From positions 1-10,866 of the forward strand of contig JACRKK010000003.1 in NCBI GenBank assembly GCA_016219795.1: DNA of 10,866 nucleotides, given 5' to 3'. The DNA comes from Candidatus Woesearchaeota archaeon. GTDB lineage: Archaea > Nanobdellota > Nanobdellia > Woesearchaeales > JACRKL01. Positions 6,377 to 10,866 of the stretch are shown here, piece by piece (within the stretch, counting starts at the first letter, position 1; each line of letters opens with the position of its first letter). The translations under genes and the position numbers were made by a program. Below the pieces are notes generated by a model, which was given only the letters and a program-made list of their open reading frames with translations, did no database searches and was not told the DNA's origin.

Positions 6377-7907
6377 GCGCAGCCATGGCCTTATTGACAC
6401 CTTTTATCATTGCCTTGACTGATGCCATGATAACGTCTTCATCTACTGCTTCTGAGGAAAAACTCCTGTTTTTATGATCTTCGAAAGTGATGGCTACGCT
6501 TGCAAGAGCATCGGTGCCACCGGTGATTGCCCGCAGGTTGTATTCTTTGAGATTGATAAAAGGACCGATGACAGATCGTATAGCTTTGGATGCAGCATCC
6601 ACAGGTCCAAGCCCTGTTGCAACACCTACTTTCTTCTCACCATTGATAAGCAGACCAACGGTTGATGTTGGGGTGATATTCTTGCCAGTCAAAACGGAGA
6701 GGTCTTCTAAAATAACAGCGTCTTCTTTGACAGATGCCATACCAAGTGCATCAACGGCGATGGCAACCACATCTTCCTTTGCCACGGTTTTCTGCTTGTC
6801 TGCAAGTGTCTTGACTTTCTGGACGACACTCTCCAGTTGAGTAGGGGTGAGGGTGATGCCTGCTTCCTTTAGTGTTGCGTCAATAGCGTGCTTGCCTGAA
6901 AGCTTCCCTATGACAAAGGTGTCGCCTTCCCAACCGATATCCTCCGGAGCCATAATTTCATATGTTTTTTTATAGCTTAAGATGCCATGCTGATGGATGC
7001 CAGATTCGTGGGCAAATGCATTTTTCCCAACAATCGCTTTGCTGCGCTGGACAGAAAGCCCGGTAATCTTTTCTACAAGCTTGCTGGTCTTGAATAATTC
7101 GTTAGTATTGATTGAAGTATGAACACCGTAGAAATCCGAACGCGTCCTGATGGCCATGACTACTTCTTCTAAAGCGGTGTTGCCTGCGCGCTCGCCAATG
7201 CCATTGATGGTGCCTTCAATCTGGGTGGCACCGTTTCTAACTGCTGCAAGAGAGTTGGCGACTGCAAGTCCCAAATCGTTGTGACAATGAGCACTTAAAG
7301 TGATACCCGCTATAGTAGGAATATGGTTATGGATATAGCGGAATCGTTCTCCAAACTCTTCCGGCTGGGCGTAGCCCACAGTATCTGGGACATTAATGGT
7401 GGTTGCGCCGCAGGCAATTGCAGTCTTAATGACTTTGCACATAAAGTCCATATCCGAGCGTGAAGCATCTTCCGGTGAAAACTCGATGTCCTTGCACAAC
7501 GAACGGGCATAGGTGACGTGCTCCCTGACCATAGCAAGAATCTCCTCTTGAGATTTTTTGAGCTTGTGCTCCAGATGAATGGAAGAGGTTGCAACAAATA
7601 CATGAATACGTGGATGCGTCGCTTCCTTAAGTGCATCCCATGCAGCATCGATATCTTTTTTGCTGCATCGCGCAAGTCCGCAGATAATGGGTATTTTTAC
7701 TTCTCGTGCAATCTGCTGTACAGCATCAAACGATCCCTGTGAAGAAACGGGAAATCCTGCTTCAATAATATCCACACCCAGTTTTTCCAGTTGTTTGGCG
7801 ATGATAACTTTTTCCTGTACAGAAAGGCTGACGCCAGGACTCTGCTCTCCATCACGAAGCGTGGTGTCGAAGATTTTGATGCGGTTTTGGGTTTGGTTGG
7901 TAGTCAT
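6351..7907 (-). CDS. leuA: 2-isopropylmalate synthase
   Basis: LeuA condenses acetyl-CoA with 2-oxoisovalerate, the first committed step to leucine. The protein is 518 aa, typical of the bacterial-type enzyme. The N-terminal TIM barrel carries FDTTLRDGEQSPG (Arg18, Asp19) and the metal-binding HCHNDLG (His207, His209, Asn210). A linker follows, then a C-terminal LeuA regulatory domain (about residues 380-510), which normally binds leucine for feedback inhibition. Citramalate or homocitrate synthase are alternatives for this superfamily, but the LeuA-like N-terminus and the leuCDB genes favour isopropylmalate synthase. It is the first enzyme gene of the operon. Its start ATG 7907 is preceded by GAGG (7918-7915), which lies inside a region able to pair with the loop of an upstream hairpin, so its translation is probably regulated (see the leader features). 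Confidence 0.94.
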   Translation of the reverse strand: MTTNQTQNRIKIFDTTLRDGEQSPGVSLSVQEKVIIAKQLEKLGVDIIEAGFPVSSQGSFDAVQQIAREVKIPIICGLARCSKKDIDAAWDALKEATHPRIHVFVATSSIHLEHKLKKSQEEILAMVREHVTYARSLCKDIEFSPEDASRSDMDFMCKVIKTAIACGATTINVPDTVGYAQPEEFGERFRYIHNHIPTIAGITLSAHCHNDLGLAVANSLAAVRNGATQIEGTINGIGERAGNTALEEVVMAIRTRSDFYGVHTSINTNELFKTSKLVEKITGLSVQRSKAIVGKNAFAHESGIHQHGILSYKKTYEIMAPEDIGWEGDTFVIGKLSGKHAIDATLKEAGITLTPTQLESVVQKVKTLADKQKTVAKEDVVAIAVDALGMASVKEDAVILEDLSVLTGKNITPTSTVGLLINGEKKVGVATGLGPVDAASKAIRSVIGPFINLKEYNLRAITGGTDALASVAITFEDHKNRSFSSEAVDEDVIMASVKAMIKGVNKAMAAHAQQGDHH

Positions 7908-7955
7908 GGTATATCCTCATAACGCTGCGCCCCGAGGATAATTGGGCGCAGTTAT
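7908..7955 (-). promoter_or_regulatory. Structured leader RNA overlapping the leuA ribosome binding site
   Basis: Two interleaved complementarities are visible on the minus strand. First, CTGCGCCC (7951-7944) pairs perfectly with GGGCGCAG (7932-7925) around an 11-nt loop. An alternative register pairs TGCGCCC with GGGCGCA and extends at the base through ATAAC (7955-7951) with GTTAT (7923-7919), leaving a two-base GC bulge, 12 bp in all and including the leader stop codon. Second, the loop segment TATCCTC (7940-7934) is perfectly complementary to GAGGATA (7918-7912), the leuA Shine-Dalgarno region. Together they can form an H-type pseudoknot (8-bp and 7-bp stems, connectors of 3, 1 and 6 nt) or act as alternatives. 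There is no U-tract, so an effect on translation is likelier than termination. Pairing is seen directly; the regulatory role is inferred. Confidence 0.72.
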
Positions 7956-8023
7956 AGCAGAAGAACTACGACGATAAGCAGCACCAAGAGAATTACAGGG
8001 TTTGAGATGCTGGTGGATGTCAT
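7952..8023 (-). CDS. Branched-chain amino acid leader peptide (23 aa), putative attenuator ORF
   Basis: This short ORF begins ATG 8023 and ends TAA 7952-7954. Its first nine residues are MTSTSISNP; the remaining 14 are uninterrupted branched-chain residues VILLVLLIVVVLLL (7 Leu, 5 Val, 2 Ile). With Ile6 this makes 15 of 23. An in-frame TAG two codons upstream excludes any other start. The TATA box begins 31 nt before the ATG, so the ORF probably starts at or within a base or two of the transcript 5' end (leaderless). It lies directly upstream of leuA-ilvB-ilvN, and its stop codon touches a hairpin covering the leuA ribosome binding site. Composition and position match bacterial ilv/leu leader peptides, whose translation senses charged tRNA(Leu/Val/Ile). 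A small hydrophobic membrane peptide is the alternative reading. Attenuation is inferred by analogy. Confidence 0.8.
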   Translation of the reverse strand: MTSTSISNPVILLVLLIVVVLLL

Positions 8024-8044
8024 TTTCTAAGAGAAGGGCGAGAT

Positions 8045-8054
8045 AATATATAAA
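8045..8054 (-). promoter_or_regulatory. TATA box of the BCAA operon (leader peptide-leuA)
   Basis: TTTATATATT on the minus strand. Its first base is 31 nt upstream of the leader ORF ATG (8023) and about 147 nt upstream of leuA. It therefore predicts a roughly 116-nt mRNA leader for leuA that carries the leader peptide. No other TATA-like element is better placed for leuA. Confidence 0.7.
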
Positions 8055-8104
8055 GGTTATGCTCTTTTTTGTCATTACTTTCTGATAAATAAAAAGAAAG
8101 AAAG

Positions 8105-8113
8105 TTTTATATA
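8105..8113 (+). promoter_or_regulatory. TATA box of the purF-like gene
   Basis: TTTTATATA preceded by a purine-rich GAAAGAAAG that could serve as a BRE (TFB-recognition element). The TTTATATA core starts at 8106, 31 nt before ATG 8137, predicting a leaderless mRNA. It is back-to-back with the BCAA operon promoter, with about 50 nt between the two TATA boxes. Confidence 0.7.
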
Positions 8114-8136
8114 GCATCTGGCGTTCTTGCGGGAGC

Positions 8137-10056
8137 ATGTGTGGCATTTTTGGTGCGTTTGTTGCTGAACAGGATAAAGACGGGCTTGAGCGGGTACTGA
8201 ACGGTCTGGAGATTGAAGGGGAACGGCACCTGTTTGATGGAAGAAATGTAAAAGAGAGTATGGCAGCTGCTTTTGCCTGGTATGGTATTACACAACAGAT
8301 GCACCGCGGCCAGGATTCTGTAGGTATCACATCCAATGAAAACGGGATGCTCTACACCGCAAAGAGAATGGTAGAAAAACACACAACTAAGCGGTGGAAA
8401 GGTAAGAAGAAACGGCTCAGGCACTATTTTCCACAGGAGGATGTCATGCACCTGCGAGGGAACATGGCATTATCACAGACGCGGTATCCTACTTGTTTTG
8501 GGGAGGGTGCAACCCGCAAGGAGCCCATTGACGCAACCCAACCATATGCTGCTGGCCATACGGCATTGGTGCATAACGGGAATGTCTTTAACATAGATGC
8601 ATTAAGAGAAGAGCTTCCACAGGAGATGTGGAAATTTCCTATAGAAACAGGCATCGATACGGAACTGATGCTGCACACCATAAAAGCACAGCAACCCTTG
8701 CTAGAACAGCTTGGAGAAAAGGACTATCACCAAAGAATGTTGTTTCTACGAAAAGAAGGGGATATAAACGCATACCGCAAAGGTACACTCAAAAGCAGCA
8801 TCGCAGATGCTGTAACACAGGCAATGCCTCTCTTTGAGGGTTCGTTCTCAATGGGAGTAATGGATAAAGACACCATGGTCATTGCACGGGATAAGTATGG
8901 CAACAAGCCGCTGTTTTATCTCCAGGTGGGTAAGAGCTATTTCTTTGCGTCAGAGCTTTTTGTTCTGGAAAAGATGAGGCGAGAGGCTGTTCATAATGGG
9001 GTGGATACTGCCCATGTGCAGGAGGTTGCTCCAGCAACCATGCTAATCTTCCGAAAAGAAAATGGGTCCATTGATGCAATGGTCAGCCAGTTTACAACAC
9101 CAGACCCCCATCCTGATGTGTTCGAGTTAATCTATTTCAGCAGGCATAGGGTGAATAATATCTCCAATGTGTTTAATGGTGTGCTTATTGATGATTTCAG
9201 GCGGCGTTGCGGTGCTCTGCTCTATGAGGCAGACAAAAAAGAGGGGATGGGGTTTGATGACAACACGCTTGTTGCTGCAATTCTTGGTTCTGGCAAGCCA
9301 TCTGCAGAAGGGTATGCAAAGGCAGCAGGAACAAAAACAAAACGTATCCTCTGGAAACGGTATGGTGCTGAACGCAGATTTATACAGCCAGATCAACAGC
9401 CCAAATATCTGGCTGCATATGAACATATTGATGGCAAGCGCCTCATTCTGACAGATGACAGCATTGTACGTGGGGATACCTTACGGGATGTTATCATGAC
9501 GCTACGTGGATATGGTACAGGGCATCCAGGCGTTGATGAACTACATATAAGGATTGCTTCTCCACCAGTATTATTCCCTCATTTCTATGGCATTAACATC
9601 ACCAGCAAAGATGAGCTGATTTTTCAACAGTGTGCTGCTGGCCAGTACCTGAATAGAGAAGATATGGACACAGAAGCGTACCAAAAAGCCATGCAAAATA
9701 CCCAGAGGTATTTTGCTGCGATCTTTTACGGCTCGCTTGAGGAGAAAAAAGAAATTATAGCACGAGTAAAACAAGAAGATTTTGAGCTTGCAGCCTACAT
9801 CTGGGAAACTGTTAAACAGGGCAAAAATTACAGGTATCAGAGCGTGGCAGCGATGGAAGGGATTGACCCCAACAAATTCAGTCTGCGTTTCATGCCCATA
9901 GAAACTGTTGGGCGGGCGTTGTTTCCAAAAAGTCCTGATCCCAAGGGGGAGTTGCTTGACCACTACAGCACCGACTGCTTTACAGGCGCGTATCCCATCC
10001 CCTTGGGGGTAAAACAGACTGCACTGGTAGAGGCACGGGGCATAGTAGCCAGATAG
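8137..10056 (+). CDS. PurF-like amidophosphoribosyltransferase, enlarged
   Basis: Probable glutamine-PRPP amidotransferase (first step of purine synthesis: PRPP plus glutamine to phosphoribosylamine). The start is fixed by MCGIFG, since removal of Met1 exposes the catalytic Cys2 of the N-terminal glutaminase. Other expected glutaminase residues are present: Arg116 (QTRYPT), Asn147-Gly148 (HNGN) and Asp174 (IDTE). The phosphoribosyltransferase half has the PRPP loop LTDDSIVRGDT (residues 438-448), SGKPSAEGYA in place of the usual SGRPAALGYA, and SPPVLFPHFYGI. The C-terminus keeps CFTGAYP. At 639 aa it is far longer than usual (about 470-510). Extra sequence includes a basic stretch near residues 84-97 and about 60-70 residues between the PRPP domain and the C-terminal motif. 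There is no Shine-Dalgarno, and the mRNA is probably leaderless. Divergence leaves a specialised paralogue possible. Confidence 0.82.
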   Translation: MCGIFGAFVAEQDKDGLERVLNGLEIEGERHLFDGRNVKESMAAAFAWYGITQQMHRGQDSVGITSNENGMLYTAKRMVEKHTTKRWKGKKKRLRHYFPQEDVMHLRGNMALSQTRYPTCFGEGATRKEPIDATQPYAAGHTALVHNGNVFNIDALREELPQEMWKFPIETGIDTELMLHTIKAQQPLLEQLGEKDYHQRMLFLRKEGDINAYRKGTLKSSIADAVTQAMPLFEGSFSMGVMDKDTMVIARDKYGNKPLFYLQVGKSYFFASELFVLEKMRREAVHNGVDTAHVQEVAPATMLIFRKENGSIDAMVSQFTTPDPHPDVFELIYFSRHRVNNISNVFNGVLIDDFRRRCGALLYEADKKEGMGFDDNTLVAAILGSGKPSAEGYAKAAGTKTKRILWKRYGAERRFIQPDQQPKYLAAYEHIDGKRLILTDDSIVRGDTLRDVIMTLRGYGTGHPGVDELHIRIASPPVLFPHFYGINITSKDELIFQQCAAGQYLNREDMDTEAYQKAMQNTQRYFAAIFYGSLEEKKEIIARVKQEDFELAAYIWETVKQGKNYRYQSVAAMEGIDPNKFSLRFMPIETVGRALFPKSPDPKGELLDHYSTDCFTGAYPIPLGVKQTALVEARGIVAR

Positions 10057-10087
10057 TTACTTCTTTATAGGGGTTAAAATAGAAGAG

Positions 10088-10096
10088 TTTATAAAA
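10088..10096 (+). promoter_or_regulatory. TATA box of the 201-aa hypothetical gene
   Basis: TTTATAAAA beginning 30 nt before ATG 10118, in the 61-nt gap after the purF-like gene. The spacing matches the other leaderless promoters here, so the downstream gene probably has its own transcript rather than being only an operon partner of the purF-like gene. Confidence 0.6.
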
Positions 10097-10117
10097 GAAT
10101 AAACGTCTCTAGGTCAG

Positions 10118-10723
10118 ATGACCTATCTTGTAAACACAATTCAAAACCCAAAAAAGGACATTGCCCCCTATATCAACTCTCTGCTATTTGAGGGGAGTTT
10201 AGAATACACGCTTGCTATTGCAAAGGTAGGGTTCCTGCAGTATGTGAGAAAAGGGAAGGAGTACCACCCTTCTTTAAAATATCAAATGGGAAATGTTCTT
10301 TTTGATAGTCAAGAAAGAACGGAACAAGATCTGGGCCTTCTGCTGGGTTTCCGCTATCTCATAGCGCAGGAGAAAGGGGAGGTAAAAATAAGAGATGCCC
10401 TCTATTTTCCAGAAAATAGAGGAGAAGAACAATTCTTAATGGATTTAGTTTCCAATCACCAGGGGATTCAGATCATACGCTCGCAGGGAGATGAGAAGTT
10501 TTGGAAGCAAAGAGTAGGAGAAATAACAACAAGTGAGCGTCTGGAACTAGGGGATCAGAGGGTGGTGGCGTATCGCGTTGCGGCTCTATTCTGCGAGGAA
10601 AAGATTCACAGGCCAGATCATCATGAGATTGACTGGAAGCCATGGAAAGGAAGAATTAGACCTTTGAAGGCCCCGTCATCTAGGCGTAAAACATGGCAAA
10701 GACATGATTTGTGGGATAAATAA
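10118..10723 (+). CDS. Hypothetical protein, 201 aa
   Basis: I do not recognise this protein. It is soluble in appearance, with no signal peptide or membrane segment. It is mixed alpha/beta in the first two thirds (for example LEYTLAIAKVGFLQYVRKG and EQDLGLLLGFRYLIAQEKGEVKIRDALYF). It ends in a strongly basic, Trp-rich tail from about residue 165 (HRPDHHEIDWKPWKGRIR, then SSRRKTWQRHDLWDK) that might contact nucleic acid or a partner. No catalytic motif is evident. The start ATG 10118 is supported by a TATA box 30 nt upstream and the lack of a Shine-Dalgarno, as for other leaderless genes here. It is co-oriented with the purF-like gene, 61 nt downstream. Codon use looks like that of its neighbours, and the reading frame is long and clean, so a real gene is likely. 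Confidence 0.72.
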   Translation: MTYLVNTIQNPKKDIAPYINSLLFEGSLEYTLAIAKVGFLQYVRKGKEYHPSLKYQMGNVLFDSQERTEQDLGLLLGFRYLIAQEKGEVKIRDALYFPENRGEEQFLMDLVSNHQGIQIIRSQGDEKFWKQRVGEITTSERLELGDQRVVAYRVAALFCEEKIHRPDHHEIDWKPWKGRIRPLKAPSSRRKTWQRHDLWDK

Positions 10724-10778
10724 CTAGTTGGCATTGTATTAACTAAGATACTTTAATATAGTAGTTCTTCTTTTCTCT

Positions 10779-10802
10779 TGGTTGACAGAGGTGTATCAAC
10801 CA
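10779..10802 (+). repeat. Inverted repeat enclosing a Shine-Dalgarno and start codon
   Basis: TGGTTGA (10779-10785) and TCAACCA (10796-10802) form a perfect 7-bp inverted repeat with a 10-nt loop that contains the GAGGTG Shine-Dalgarno (10788-10793). The 3' arm ends on the A of the next gene's ATG. In RNA this could hold the start region in a hairpin. A TATA-like TTTAATATA at 10752-10760 predicts a start site near 10782, inside the 5' arm, so only longer read-through transcripts would carry the full hairpin. Such an arrangement would dampen expression from external transcription, as seen at some insertion sequences; here it is inference. Confidence 0.45.
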
Positions 10803-10866
10803 TGGCGAGACCAAAAGGAAAAATAAAAGTTGTTTGTCAGAACAAGTCCTGTGAACTTTTCCGGAA
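10802..10866 (+). CDS. N-terminus of a probable zinc-ribbon (transposase-type) protein, cut by the window edge
   Basis: Twenty-one complete codons are visible, beginning MARPKGKIKVVCQNKSCELF, and the frame is open to the end of the window. A GAGGTG site lies 8 nt upstream of the ATG. The basic start followed by CxxxxC (Cys12 and Cys17) resembles the N-terminal zinc-finger half of IS1-type or related archaeal transposases, or another small zinc-ribbon DNA-binding protein. The second cysteine pair and any catalytic domain would lie outside the window. With the inverted repeat at its start, it may be the left edge of an insertion sequence, but this cannot be settled here. Confidence 0.45.
   Translation, partial: MARPKGKIKVVCQNKSCELFR

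Noticed and set aside
7925..7951. Intrinsic transcription terminator at the GC-rich leader hairpin
   Set aside because: No T-run follows the hairpin on the minus strand; the next bases are CGTTATGAGGATATACC and then the leuA ATG. Ribosome-site occlusion is the better reading.
7917..8336. A 139-codon minus-strand frame across the leuA leader and the start of the purF-like gene
   Set aside because: It overlaps the strongly supported PurF-like start on the opposite strand, has no promoter, and its composition is Ser/Pro/Cys-rich, typical of a shadow frame. The leader peptide lies in a different frame.
1..10866. CRISPR arrays, tRNA or rRNA genes
   Set aside because: No regularly spaced direct repeats, no tRNA cloverleaf landmarks and no rRNA-like stretches were seen on either strand; nearly all of the window is protein-coding.

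Overview
The window looks archaeal. Several genes have an archaeal TATA box (TTTATATA or TTTATAAA) whose first base lies 30-31 nt before the ATG, so their mRNAs would be leaderless. Genes inside operons instead carry GGTG/GAGG-type Shine-Dalgarno sites and often overlap. The lineage cannot be fixed from this sequence. The leu enzymes are of the lengths usual in bacteria, which suggests old lateral acquisition.

Layout: positions 8054 down to about 120 (minus strand) hold a branched-chain amino acid (BCAA) operon in the order leader peptide, leuA, ilvB, ilvN, [MNT-HEPN toxin-antitoxin pair], leuC, leuD, leuB, then a small leaderless ORF. Divergently, on the plus strand, lie a large PurF-like amidophosphoribosyltransferase (8137-10056), an unrecognised 201-aa protein (10118-10723) and the first 21 codons of a probable zinc-ribbon transposase-type protein running off the window.

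How the genes work together: IlvB/IlvN make acetolactate (valine and isoleucine precursors). LeuA, LeuC/LeuD and LeuB convert 2-oxoisovalerate to 2-oxoisocaproate, the leucine precursor. ilvC, ilvD and ilvE are not here. The MNT-HEPN pair has its own TATA box and splits the operon between ilvN and leuC.

The most striking observation is in the 229-nt leuA/purF intergenic region. A 23-codon leaderless ORF (7952-8023, minus) ends in 14 consecutive Val/Ile/Leu codons. Its stop codon abuts two interleaved RNA pairings: a GC-rich hairpin, and a perfect 7-bp pairing between that hairpin's loop and the leuA Shine-Dalgarno region. This has the architecture of a bacterial ilv/leu attenuator, but with archaeal promoter signals and apparently acting on translation (there is no U-tract). 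I know of no well-established archaeal example. The mechanism is inference; the ORF and the complementarities are visible in the sequence.
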